NCBI RefSeq assembly: GCF_026230195.1
Contig: NZ_CP036501.1
Span: forward strand, 1,302,001-1,366,000
Length of the DNA stretch: 64,000 nt
Reading direction: 5' to 3'
Source of the DNA: Candidatus Paraluminiphilus aquimaris
GTDB taxonomy: Bacteria > Pseudomonadota > Gammaproteobacteria > Pseudomonadales > Halieaceae
This document shows, piece by piece, positions 26,027 to 34,098 of the stretch; positions within the stretch are counted from its first letter, which is position 1, and each line of letters begins with the position of its first letter. The notes below the pieces were generated by a model. The model was not told where the DNA came from. It saw only the letters and a list, made by a program, of their open reading frames with translations, and made no database searches. The position numbers and the translations under genes are program-made.

Positions 26027-27232
26027 ATGGATTTTAACGATACTCCCGAACAGGCAGCGTTTCGTGAAGCGGCAGCCGATTGGCTTGCGGCAAACGTTCC
26101 TTCTAAAGACGAAATCAAGGGCATGAACCGCCTGGAAGTGGCGAAGCTCTGGCAGAAGCGTAAGTACGATGCGGGCTGGGCCTGTATTGGCTGGGACCCG
26201 GCTTACGGTGGTCGCGGTGCGTCCGCCATTGAGCAAGTCATCTGGAAGCAGGAAGAGGCCAAGTACGACGTGCCCGCGGGCTTTTTTGTCATTGGTCAAG
26301 GCATGATGGCACCAACGCTCATGGCGTACGCGCAGCCGCAGCACCTCGAGCGCTACCTTCCAAAGCTTGCGAGCGGCGAAGAGATTTGGTGCCAGCTATT
26401 CTCGGAGCCCGCTGGTGGTTCTGACTTAGCGGCGCTGCGAACCAAAGCAGAGAAAGACGGCGATGAGTGGGTCATCAACGGCCAGAAAATCTGGACGTCG
26501 GGTGCGCACTATTCGGACTTTGGCTGCGTGGTTGTCCGAACCGACCCGAGTGTGCCGAAGCACAAAGGCTTGAGTTACTTCTTTATTGATATGAAGTCTC
26601 CAGGCATCGAGGTTAAACCCATCAAACAGCTCACGGGTGAGTCTGACTTTAATGAGGTTTACTTCACGGACGTGCGCGTCCCCGATTCGCAGCGCTTGGG
26701 TGAAGTCGGACAGGGTTGGCAGGTTTCGCTGACAACGCTGATGAACGAGCGCGCTGCAATTGGCGCCGGTAGTAGCGGCGTGAACGTCAAGCTGGCGATC
26801 CAATTGGCGAAGGAAGTCATGATCGACGGCAAGCCTGCAATCGAGGACAGTGCGGTTAAAGCGCGCCTTGCGAGTTTCTACGTCGAGGAGGCCGGGCTTA
26901 AATACACCAGCTACCGCACCCTCTCCGCGCTGTCGCGTGGCGACATTCCCGGGCCTGAGAACTCCATTGGTAAACTTGTGGGTGCTCCAAAAATGCAGCA
27001 GCTGGCGTCTTTTTGTATGGACCTTCTGGAGACATCCGGTGCTATTTGGGACACCAGCCGCTCGAAGCTTGCGGATAATATTATCGGGTCTTACATGGGT
27101 GCACCCGGTTTGCGTATTGCCGGCGGTACCGATGAGATTATGACGAATATCATCGCTGAGCGCGTTCTCGGGTTGCCACAAGAGCCTCGCATGGACAAAG
27201 GGATTCCGTTTACGGATGTTCCAACGGGTTAA
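26027..27232 (+). CDS. acyl-CoA dehydrogenase, second subunit of an adjacent pair
   Basis: The 401-residue protein starts at ATG 26027, preceded by AGAAGAGAGA; an in-frame ATG at 25949 inside the previous gene is unlikely to be used. Motifs in order: FNDTPEQAAFREAAADWL, WDPAYGGRGASAIEQ, CQLFSEPAGGSDLAALRT (flavin and substrate region), GQKIWTSGAHYSDF and a C-terminal RIAGGTDEIMTNIIAERVLG. It belongs to the FadE-like branch found beside shorter dehydrogenases in steroid and branched-acyl catabolism. It is co-transcribed with the preceding dehydrogenase and ends at a strong terminator (27258-27281). Confidence 0.92.
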   Translation: MDFNDTPEQAAFREAAADWLAANVPSKDEIKGMNRLEVAKLWQKRKYDAGWACIGWDPAYGGRGASAIEQVIWKQEEAKYDVPAGFFVIGQGMMAPTLMAYAQPQHLERYLPKLASGEEIWCQLFSEPAGGSDLAALRTKAEKDGDEWVINGQKIWTSGAHYSDFGCVVVRTDPSVPKHKGLSYFFIDMKSPGIEVKPIKQLTGESDFNEVYFTDVRVPDSQRLGEVGQGWQVSLTTLMNERAAIGAGSSGVNVKLAIQLAKEVMIDGKPAIEDSAVKARLASFYVEEAGLKYTSYRTLSALSRGDIPGPENSIGKLVGAPKMQQLASFCMDLLETSGAIWDTSRSKLADNIIGSYMGAPGLRIAGGTDEIMTNIIAERVLGLPQEPRMDKGIPFTDVPTG

Positions 27233-27257
27233 GGCTGTTACCCCATAGAGAAAAATG

Positions 27258-27281
27258 AAAGGGCGCTTCGGCGCCCTTTTT
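27258..27281 (+). terminator. intrinsic terminator after the acyl-CoA dehydrogenase pair
   Basis: AAAGGGCGC (27258-27266), tetraloop TTCG, GCGCCCTTT (27271-27279) and continuing T residues to 27281. A nine-base perfect stem with a stable UUCG-type loop. Confidence 0.93.
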
Positions 27282-27354
27282 CTTGGCTGCCACCAGTGAC
27301 GCTTTCCTTAAACAGCCGCTTAAGAAGACGAGTGCATCACAAGCGGGTTAAGCT

Positions 27355-28653
27355 ATGACCATGAAAACAAAAACAACGACGGCTCTTTCAAGCGAAGGCA
27401 TTCAGCGGTACGTCAAATTACTCTTTCTCATGATGGCAGGCGGTGCAATCTACCCGCTGCTGTATTTACGGCAAAACTTCGAGCTGACGTTACTCGCGAC
27501 CTTGGACATTAGCCTTGCACAACTCAACGTTGCGCACAGTGTGCTCGGTACGTCTTTTTTTCTCAGTTATGTTCCGAGCGGATGGTTGGCTGACCGATTT
27601 TCACCGCGGTCATTATTGACGTTTTCTGTTGCGATGACCGGCGTGATTGGTCTCTGGTACGGGTCACTCCCCGAGGCTACATGGATAACTGTGATATTTG
27701 GACTGTGGGGCATCACAACCGGGCTCACATTCTGGGCGGCACTTATAAAAGGCTGCTCTTTACTGGCTCCTCAGGATCAGCAAGCAAGATTTTTTGGTTT
27801 GTTGGAAGGTGGGCGTGGTTTGTTTGAGGCATTGCTTGCCACGATTGCTGTAGCCGGGTTTGCGTTTGCGGTCTCCTCCTTGGGTGCGGTCGATGAGACG
27901 GCAATGGTGCAAGTGATTTATTTTTATAGCGGTGTCTGCTTGGTCATCGGTGCGTTGCTCTGGTTTGTGTTGAAGGATACGGCATCGGACGCGGCGGGCG
28001 GCGAGGGATTGGGAGATCAGACCGCGAAGGCCACGCTGAGACAGACCTTAGACGATTTGATCGGACTTCTTTTAAATATCCGTGTGTGGCTAGTCGCCAT
28101 CTGCATTCTTACGGGCTATCAGGTGTTCTGGGCAACCTACACGTACTCCGCATTTTTGCAGACGCAGTTCGGTCTTGACGCCATAGCGGTTGCGGCACTG
28201 ACAACAGTTCGTCTGTGGATGCGACCGATAGGCGCTGTTCTCGCAGGGTTTATCGGTGATCGATTCCACCCAGTGAGGTCGCTCGGCATTGCTATTTTAC
28301 TCGCGGGGTTCTCTCTGATCGCACTTTTGATTTTGCCCGCCGACTCGCCTTATACACTTCTGTATTTTGCGGTAGCGACATCCTCCGTCGTGATTTACGG
28401 TGTTCGTGGTATCTACTGGGCATCTTTCAACACCACGCGGGTAGAGCCGCGACGAGCGGGTTTAGCGATAGGGCTGGTTTCGATGATTGGTTACACCCCC
28501 GATATCTACATGCCGCTCATTAATACCTATCTGATTGACACTTACGGGAATGCGGTTGGTTATCAGCTGTATTTCGGTGGGGTTGGCCTCTCTGCCCTTT
28601 TGGGTGGGGCGGCTGCCTTTTATTTGTTGTCGTTGAGCAAATCAGACGTTTGA
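27355..28653 (+). CDS. major facilitator superfamily transporter
   Basis: The 432-residue protein has twelve predicted membrane segments. Between segments 2 and 3 is SYVPSGWLADRFSPRSLL, the MFS motif A pattern, and a related IGDRFHPVRSLG sits at the start of the second half. A cytoplasmic loop near residues 210-230 (DTASDAAGGEGLGDQTAK) separates the two six-helix halves. The substrate cannot be inferred. ATG 27355 and ATG 27361 are both possible starts. It lies between two unrelated units, after a terminator and 127 bases before the regulator gene. Confidence 0.87.
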   Translation: MTMKTKTTTALSSEGIQRYVKLLFLMMAGGAIYPLLYLRQNFELTLLATLDISLAQLNVAHSVLGTSFFLSYVPSGWLADRFSPRSLLTFSVAMTGVIGLWYGSLPEATWITVIFGLWGITTGLTFWAALIKGCSLLAPQDQQARFFGLLEGGRGLFEALLATIAVAGFAFAVSSLGAVDETAMVQVIYFYSGVCLVIGALLWFVLKDTASDAAGGEGLGDQTAKATLRQTLDDLIGLLLNIRVWLVAICILTGYQVFWATYTYSAFLQTQFGLDAIAVAALTTVRLWMRPIGAVLAGFIGDRFHPVRSLGIAILLAGFSLIALLILPADSPYTLLYFAVATSSVVIYGVRGIYWASFNTTRVEPRRAGLAIGLVSMIGYTPDIYMPLINTYLIDTYGNAVGYQLYFGGVGLSALLGGAAAFYLLSLSKSDV

Positions 28654-28780
28654 TCATCTTTCACAGTACCGTCTGAATTCGCGACAAAACCTAGACAAAT
28701 GCTCGGTGAGTGACGCTGTCGTCTAGTCTCAGGGCTAAGAAAATATAAATAAAAAGCAACGATTTCATTCTGGGGGAAGC

Positions 28781-30280
28781 ATGCAACCTGGCGAAAAGAC
28801 CAGGGCGCCGCTGCGTACAGGAGAGTCTGGTGAGGGGGTGGCTTCACGTCGACTTCGGTTGACGATGATCTTCCACCCCGATCGGGCACGCATTGGCGCT
28901 TCTCTAAATCTGGGGGTTATCGAACCCTCAGGTGCATTGCGTCTGGACGCAGCATTTATTGGGCGTGAAGCACCGCTATTCGAAGACGGCGTAGGACTCG
29001 GCGAGCCTCACGTCAGCCGGCGGGCGCTGAAGCTTAAGTACCATGCGCGTGGACTCGAGTTGCAATGCGTATCCGAGAGGTCCTACACCCACCTGGGTCC
29101 GCAAAAAACGTCCACAATGTCACTCACGTTTAAGGAGCTTCAACGGGGCCTTGCCCTTCGCTTTGGACACGGAGTTGTTTGTTGGCTTAGTCTTGGCGCT
29201 GACACGTCAGATCAATCCGCTAACGCCCACTCCACTTTCGTTGGCGCCTCCCCTCAGGCGGTGCACGTCAGGCGGTTAATCCATATCGCCGCAAACTCAG
29301 ATCTCCCCGTGCTCCTTCGTGGCGAGTCGGGAGTGGGTAAGGAAGTGGTCGCCACCGCCATTCATACGGCAAGTGCTCGCTCAGCTAAATCGCTCGTTGT
29401 CCTGAACATGGCAGCACTGCCTGAAACGCTTGCGGAAGCTGAGTTATTTGGCAGTGCGCGGGGTGCTTTTACGGGCGCTGAAAAGCGAACAGGTTATTTT
29501 GCTCAAGCCAATAAAGGCACCTTATTTTTGGATGAGATTGGTGACCTACCTGTCTCGATACAACCTAAATTACTCAGAGCATTGCAAACGGGTGAGATTC
29601 AGGTGGTAGGTGGACGGCCCACGTCCGTCGATGCCCGCATCATCGCCGCCAGTGACGCTAATCTCGACGACACCCGCGGTTTTAAACATGCGTTATTACA
29701 GCGGCTTTCCGGGATTACGATTGAACTGCCTGCCTTGAGAGAGCGTCGGGAAGACGTGGGGATCCTACTGGCAACATCAGAGCAAACAAAGGGCCTCTTC
29801 CAAGACTTGAAGCGCTCTCCTCGTGAGACTGCAGCATGGGCCAACTTCCTTTATGACGCGCTTCACAGAGATTGGCCCGGTAATGTCCGTGAGCTTCTGC
29901 TCAGCGCACAGCGTTTTGCGCTATCGCTGCAGCACAACGCTGAAAGTCGCTTGGCGCCCCGTCATTTTGTCATTCACACTCGAAACAGGGATTCAACGCC
30001 CATGGACCCTGTCACCGACGCAGACATAACGACCGTGTACGAGCAGTCCGAGTTTGAAGTGGCTGAGACGGCACGCCGGTTAGGTCTGTCTCGCGCAGCC
30101 CTCTATCGACGCGTAGCGACCATACCTACCGTCCGCCTTGCCGCCGATTGCTCAGACACCGAAATTTTGACGGCCGTTGACGCTGTGGGTCGGAATCTTC
30201 AGGCATTGAGCCGAGAGCTCAGGATCTCCAAAGCGGCCATAGCCAGTCGACTTCGACTTATAGAGACGAGGCCAACATGA
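28781..30280 (+). CDS. FHA-domain sigma54-dependent transcriptional activator
   Basis: The 499-residue protein combines an N-terminal FHA domain with an AAA+ sigma54-activator domain and a C-terminal HTH. FHA hallmarks are G61-R62 and PHVSRRALKLKY (HVSR at 77-80). The AAA+ core has Walker A GESGVGKE (181-188), the sigma54-contact loop GAFTGA (228-233) and Walker B GTLFLDEIGDLP (246-257), all intact. The C-terminus has a Fis-type HTH (FEVAETARRLGLSRAALYRRV) and then a second HTH-like stretch (NLQALSRELRISKAAIASRL). FHA domains bind phosphothreonine, and the next gene, overlapping by four bases, is a Ser/Thr kinase, so activity is probably gated by phosphorylation. Its target promoters were not found here. 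Confidence 0.92.
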   Translation: MQPGEKTRAPLRTGESGEGVASRRLRLTMIFHPDRARIGASLNLGVIEPSGALRLDAAFIGREAPLFEDGVGLGEPHVSRRALKLKYHARGLELQCVSERSYTHLGPQKTSTMSLTFKELQRGLALRFGHGVVCWLSLGADTSDQSANAHSTFVGASPQAVHVRRLIHIAANSDLPVLLRGESGVGKEVVATAIHTASARSAKSLVVLNMAALPETLAEAELFGSARGAFTGAEKRTGYFAQANKGTLFLDEIGDLPVSIQPKLLRALQTGEIQVVGGRPTSVDARIIAASDANLDDTRGFKHALLQRLSGITIELPALRERREDVGILLATSEQTKGLFQDLKRSPRETAAWANFLYDALHRDWPGNVRELLLSAQRFALSLQHNAESRLAPRHFVIHTRNRDSTPMDPVTDADITTVYEQSEFEVAETARRLGLSRAALYRRVATIPTVRLAADCSDTEILTAVDAVGRNLQALSRELRISKAAIASRLRLIETRPT

Positions 30281-31623
30281 GACTTAAGTCATTTACGTCG
30301 CTCAAATTATTATCGAATGAGGCCGGTTCAGTGACTCGGCTGACACTGCTGGAGCGACTCGGTCTGGGTCCCCAAGCGGAGGTTTGGCTTGCCCGTGATC
30401 AACTACTTGGGCGTCTCGTTACCGTTAAGAAAGTCACGGCGTTTGAGGACGGTGAGGGCAATCAGGGGGACGAACGAATCAAAAGTTTACGGGCACGCGT
30501 TGAAGTTGATCACCCGGCGATCCCCACCTTATTCGGAGCGATTCCTCATGGCGACCAGTCTTGGTTGGTGAGCGAATACGTCGAAGGTATTGCCTTAAGT
30601 CAGCTAGTAGGTGAACTAAGCCCTGAAAGTATTTGCGCCATCGCGAAAGACTTACTGAGTGCCCTGCGGTGTCTGGAGTGCTTGAGTCTCGTCCACGGAG
30701 ATCTATCGCCTAATAATGTGGTGATTGATTTAAACGGTCAGGTGCGACTGTTGGACTTCGAGTCTTGCAGCCGTGTTGGTGAAGCCCTCTCATCAAGCGC
30801 AACCATTGGCTTTAGTGCACCGGAGCGTCATGCAAAGAGAGCAGGGCTACCCACCGTTGATACCTGGTCAGTGGGCGCTATTCTCATTTGGTTGGTCACA
30901 CAACGCACACCGGAAATTGTGGTGGACGATGCCAGACAACCCGTGTCAGTAAGCATTGGCACCGCGGCGCCTGCGGCAGACATACTCGGCGATGTGATCA
31001 ATATTGCGGCTGCAGCAACGCGATTGGACCCAAGCTTAAGGCCTTGTGCGGCTGACTTAGAGGACCGGCTATCACGAAGTTATCGCTGGCTTGAGCCAGT
31101 CAATCGGTCAGTGCTATCGGCCCTCGTGAGCTCGAGATTAGCCTCGGACGGGGAGGAAGTTGCGGTCAGCTCTGAGCTCGACGTGGATAAGCCTGGCCGT
31201 ACGAGGCGATTAAGAACCCTTTTGATCCTCCCTGCGCTGTGTTTGCTGTCCGCGCTTAGCTTGTTCAGTTTGAGTTGGGAGGAACGCGCGTACAGCTTAC
31301 ACGTCGATACAACACGCCTATCGCCGGCAACGCTACTGCCTGAGACCTTCAGCCCTCGATGGGTTGGGGCTGTTTTTTCTAAGGGGTTGCCCCCCCGGTG
31401 GACGTCAATAGAGAACGAGGGTGTCGCACCACAGGTTCCAAGCGACGGCGTGAGCGTGATAGCGGTTAATGTGAACTGCCAGCAAGGTGTCTGCGAATTG
31501 CTCACCGAGTACGCGAGAGGCAGTAAGCGTGCTTTGGGTCACACCGTTATTGTGGATACGAGTGACGAGCGAATTTGGAGAGCCGCCATTACGAATCTGG
31601 CTCAATCGATTGCAGCTGACTGA
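30277..31623 (+). CDS. membrane-anchored Ser/Thr protein kinase
   Basis: The 448-residue protein has an N-terminal Hanks-type kinase domain with a glycine loop LGLGPQAEV (28-36), ATP-site lysine at VTVKKV (K51 or K52), catalytic loop HGDLSPNN (D142, N146) and metal-binding DFE (160-162) in place of DFG. The changes HGD and DFE are seen in active bacterial kinases, so I expect activity. One membrane segment (about 308-332) precedes a roughly 110-residue external domain with no recognised fold and two close cysteines (VNCQQGVCEL) that could sense envelope state. Its start overlaps the FHA activator stop (ATGA), a strong sign of partnership. Its 3' end overlaps the convergent PanE-like gene by 35 bases. 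Confidence 0.88.
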   Translation: MRLKSFTSLKLLSNEAGSVTRLTLLERLGLGPQAEVWLARDQLLGRLVTVKKVTAFEDGEGNQGDERIKSLRARVEVDHPAIPTLFGAIPHGDQSWLVSEYVEGIALSQLVGELSPESICAIAKDLLSALRCLECLSLVHGDLSPNNVVIDLNGQVRLLDFESCSRVGEALSSSATIGFSAPERHAKRAGLPTVDTWSVGAILIWLVTQRTPEIVVDDARQPVSVSIGTAAPAADILGDVINIAAAATRLDPSLRPCAADLEDRLSRSYRWLEPVNRSVLSALVSSRLASDGEEVAVSSELDVDKPGRTRRLRTLLILPALCLLSALSLFSLSWEERAYSLHVDTTRLSPATLLPETFSPRWVGAVFSKGLPPRWTSIENEGVAPQVPSDGVSVIAVNVNCQQGVCELLTEYARGSKRALGHTVIVDTSDERIWRAAITNLAQSIAAD

Positions 31624-32470
31624 GCAGAGCGCGCAAGGTGGGTCGATCGTGGGTTGACTGAGTTAAGAGCCAGCCCAAAATGGAGTCTGCTTCTGTCCGT
31701 CTACCAGCAAGCACGTCGCTGAGCATTGACGAGGTGTTTTCCGCAGTGTCAGTCATTACGGCTCGAACCGTACTGTGAAGGCCAGATGCTAACTTGGTGT
31801 GGCCGAGCTCTTCGAGGATGGCCACCACCTCGGAAATGACCGAGTTGCTCTCTGCCTTAAACGCCTCGCTCAACAAGGCACCATTTTTGACCCGATGCAC
31901 GGCGGTGAGGGGGTTGATACAGGCATTGATCGCAACCTTTTCAATGAGTCGCTCGTCGATATCGGTGCACCACTCAAGCGCCGGAACGCCGCGTTGCCAG
32001 GTCTCAAACCAGGTTGGGGCGGCGCTTCCAGTTGGATGGCCAATCAGCGTTTTTCCCGTGCCCGCAGCAATCCAGCGGTCTTTATCTCGATGACAGCCCG
32101 CGGTAGTTGAAGCAAGGAACAGTGGACACTCCGGCGCTACCGCACGGAGATCAGCAATGTGTTGCATCCCATTCATCATGGCCACGAGCGTCGTTTGGTG
32201 ATTTATCCGATGACGCACCTTCTGCAACGCTAAACCAGCCGCCCAGCTTTTTGACGTGATCAGTAGATGCGAAATGTCACCCTCGTCCGCCACTGAGACG
32301 CAGTTAAACCTTATCGACTGGTCTGATTCAGGGGTCGTTAGTCGAATGGTTCGATTGGCCGAGGTGCGCGACCGAGCGAGGAGACGGACGGTTGCGCCAC
32401 CGTGATGTAGGCGATGGGCAAACAGCCCGCCGATACTTCCGACACCTAAAATATGCCAGGTCTCACTCAT
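31589..32470 (-). CDS. ketopantoate reductase (PanE/ApbA) family protein
   Basis: The 293-residue protein has an N-terminal Rossmann motif WHILGVGSIGGLFAHRLHHGG followed by LLARS, typical of NADPH-dependent 2-dehydropantoate 2-reductases. The C-terminal helical domain contains EKVAINACINPLTAV, matching the family's conserved K..N...NP region. It is last in the thiamine operon, overlapping the upstream kinase-like gene by eight bases. Family members reduce ketopantoate to pantoate in coenzyme A synthesis, but divergent paralogues act on other 2-oxo acids. Its place in a riboswitch-controlled thiamine operon is odd; it might be the housekeeping PanE sharing the transcript, or process a thiamine precursor. 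Confidence 0.85.
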   Translation of the reverse strand: MSETWHILGVGSIGGLFAHRLHHGGATVRLLARSRTSANRTIRLTTPESDQSIRFNCVSVADEGDISHLLITSKSWAAGLALQKVRHRINHQTTLVAMMNGMQHIADLRAVAPECPLFLASTTAGCHRDKDRWIAAGTGKTLIGHPTGSAAPTWFETWQRGVPALEWCTDIDERLIEKVAINACINPLTAVHRVKNGALLSEAFKAESNSVISEVVAILEELGHTKLASGLHSTVRAVMTDTAENTSSMLSDVLAGRRTEADSILGWLLTQSTHDRPTLRALLSQLQSIEPDS

Positions 32471-33302
32471 GGGGTATCCAATTTTTAGCTAGGATCTCTT
32501 TGCTTTGCTCAATTTCAGCTCTTCCCAAAACGGCTAATGTCCACAAATGGTCCATAAGCCGCTCCACGCGGCAGGCAGCTTGCCACGTGGGTCGGTTAAA
32601 CGAAACGCCTGCTGTCCTTTCAGCGAAGCGATCCCGCGCGGCGCTCTCCATATTTTGTGATGCAACGGCAATATCAAAATGGCGGCTACCACACGCCGCA
32701 TACTCCCAATCGATGGCGAAATAGCGATTCTCCAAGCGTCCGATATTACTGGACGTGAGATCGTTGTGGCAAAAACACGGGGACTCGTTATCGAGTCGGC
32801 GTAAGTCCGCGCGGATAGCCTGGGCATTAAAGTCGATGGCGAGATGAGCGAGGCCTCTCGATCTGATGGCTGCGGTGTAGTGTTCTGCAGTTTGCTCTAA
32901 GGAGAGCCTCGGTGCTTCGAGCCCACTTTCATGGATGCGCATCAGCAGTTCGCTGTGCTCCTCCTCGTCGACGAGGTCAAAATGCAGTCTCGACGTGACG
33001 ACAACGTCAGAGTTTTTGCTCGCCCAGGCGATCGGTGGCGCTAAGTCTAAGCGAGCTGCTTGTCGCCAAATTGCGAGCTCTCGATCCGGAGGGTTTAAGC
33101 TCATTGACCGCGCATTGTGGCGAGCGCGAAGAACGAAATTGGGGGCTCTTTGGAGCGAAAACACGGTGTTAGCAGAGCCTACCCCGAGGACTTCACCGAC
33201 GTCAGGGCGCTCATTCTCTATGGGCGCCCCCTTACGCCAATTCGGCCAGGCATTAAGCGCCTCCCTAATTTGGGCTAAGGGTGGGCCATCGTGCGTCGCC
33301 AC
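32463..33302 (-). CDS. phosphotransferase of the aminoglycoside/choline/thiamine kinase family, probable thiamine kinase
   Basis: The protein kinase-like small-molecule kinase fold is shown by FCHNDLTSSNIG (catalytic loop, H-N-D...N) and YFAIDWEYAACG (metal-binding D). The frame is open back to 33386, but that overlaps the upstream permease by over 100 bases. I choose GTG 33302, which gives 279 residues and overlaps by 28 bases. Family members phosphorylate choline, aminoglycosides or thiamine (ThiK). Because it sits in a TPP-riboswitch operon with thiamine transport genes, phosphorylation of imported thiamine is the best guess. No resistance role is suggested. It overlaps the PanE-like gene downstream by eight bases. 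Confidence 0.78.
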   Translation of the reverse strand: MATHDGPPLAQIREALNAWPNWRKGAPIENERPDVGEVLGVGSANTVFSLQRAPNFVLRARHNARSMSLNPPDRELAIWRQAARLDLAPPIAWASKNSDVVVTSRLHFDLVDEEEHSELLMRIHESGLEAPRLSLEQTAEHYTAAIRSRGLAHLAIDFNAQAIRADLRRLDNESPCFCHNDLTSSNIGRLENRYFAIDWEYAACGSRHFDIAVASQNMESAARDRFAERTAGVSFNRPTWQAACRVERLMDHLWTLAVLGRAEIEQSKEILAKNWIPHE

Positions 33303-33832
33303 GATATGTATCCAATCACCGACAAAACGATGTAAAGCGCAAATAATCCAGAGGTTAAAGACAGGCCGCGATCCATGAAGAGCCAAACCGATACGGCGTT
33401 AATGACGATCCAATAAAGCCAGTTCTCAAGTATTTTCCGCGTCACCATCCACGTGCAAAGAATGGCTGAGACGGTCGTACCTGCGTCAATGAAGGGTCTT
33501 GCAGCATCCGTATAAGTTGTTAACAAAGCGCCTGACACCAGTGTGCAAAAACCGATAGTGACTAATGTCAGTAAGTGAAAACTCGCGGGTCGCGTCGAAA
33601 CTGCCAAGGTCTCTGCGCTGTCGTTTTGACCCCAAAATACCCATCCGACGACAGCCATCACTGCATAGATGACTTGTAACCCAGCCTCCATGTACAGCTT
33701 TACGTCGGCGAAAATGACAAGATAGATAAGCGCACTCAAAAATGCGGCCACCCAACAGAACCGATTTTGTCGCATGGCGAGCAGTAAATAGGCGAGTGCT
33801 AAAACAACCGCTATGGTCTCCAGCTCGCCCAT
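33275..33832 (-). CDS. pnuT: PnuC-family vitamin transporter, probable thiamine permease (PnuT-like)
   Basis: The 185-residue membrane protein has about seven helices and the PnuC family pattern, including ALAYLLLAMRQNRFCWVAAF and YMEAGLQVIYAVMAVVGWVFWG. PnuC proteins move vitamins by facilitated diffusion trapped by phosphorylation: nicotinamide riboside for PnuC, thiamine for PnuT. TPP-riboswitch control and the kinase gene immediately downstream argue for thiamine. Its ATG overlaps the previous stop (TAATG), so it is translationally coupled to the thiamine-binding protein. The symbol is assigned from context plus family. Confidence 0.85.
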   Translation of the reverse strand: MGELETIAVVLALAYLLLAMRQNRFCWVAAFLSALIYLVIFADVKLYMEAGLQVIYAVMAVVGWVFWGQNDSAETLAVSTRPASFHLLTLVTIGFCTLVSGALLTTYTDAARPFIDAGTTVSAILCTWMVTRKILENWLYWIVINAVSVWLFMDRGLSLTSGLFALYIVLSVIGYISWRRTMAHP

Positions 33833-34098
33833 TAGGATTGAGGTGGCTCGATGTCGGTGTGATGCTCAGGAATAAACTTTGCGACTAAGACCTGACGACC
33901 AAATTGGGCATAACTGGCTTCGAGCGCGTCTCGGACGCAGTCGAAAACATCACGACTCTCGCCGGTGATTTGCGTGCTCATCGAATTCGTCGCCGCACTG
34001 CAGCGGTTAGCAGCAATAATATGCTCGATGAAGGCCCATACCGGACCCTCAATTTCGCCAGCGAGCGGATACAAGCTGAGCTCAGCGGTTACTCTCAC
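33832..34098 (-). CDS. MTH1187/YkoF-type thiamine-binding small protein
   Basis: The 88-residue protein matches the MTH1187 (DUF77, YqgV) family: MRVTAELSLYPL at the N-terminus, a central ISTQITGE-like strand (here MSTQITGESRDVFDCV), and VLVAKFIPEH at the end. These ferredoxin-like-fold proteins bind thiamine or its HMP moiety and are repeatedly found in TPP-riboswitch operons. No signal peptide, so cytoplasmic. The start is GTG 34098 overlapping the receptor stop (GTGA). Exact ligand and whether it stores, senses or hands over thiamine are not known. Confidence 0.82.
   Translation of the reverse strand: MRVTAELSLYPLAGEIEGPVWAFIEHIIAANRCSAATNSMSTQITGESRDVFDCVRDALEASYAQFGRQVLVAKFIPEHHTDIEPPQS

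Noticed and set aside
26426-27181. 251-codon minus-strand frame inside the second acyl-CoA dehydrogenase
   Set aside because: Antisense shadow caused by codon bias; no family pattern and odd composition.
32463-33302. Antibiotic (aminoglycoside) resistance kinase
   Set aside because: Family fold is shared, but operon context points to thiamine; resistance should not be called from fold.
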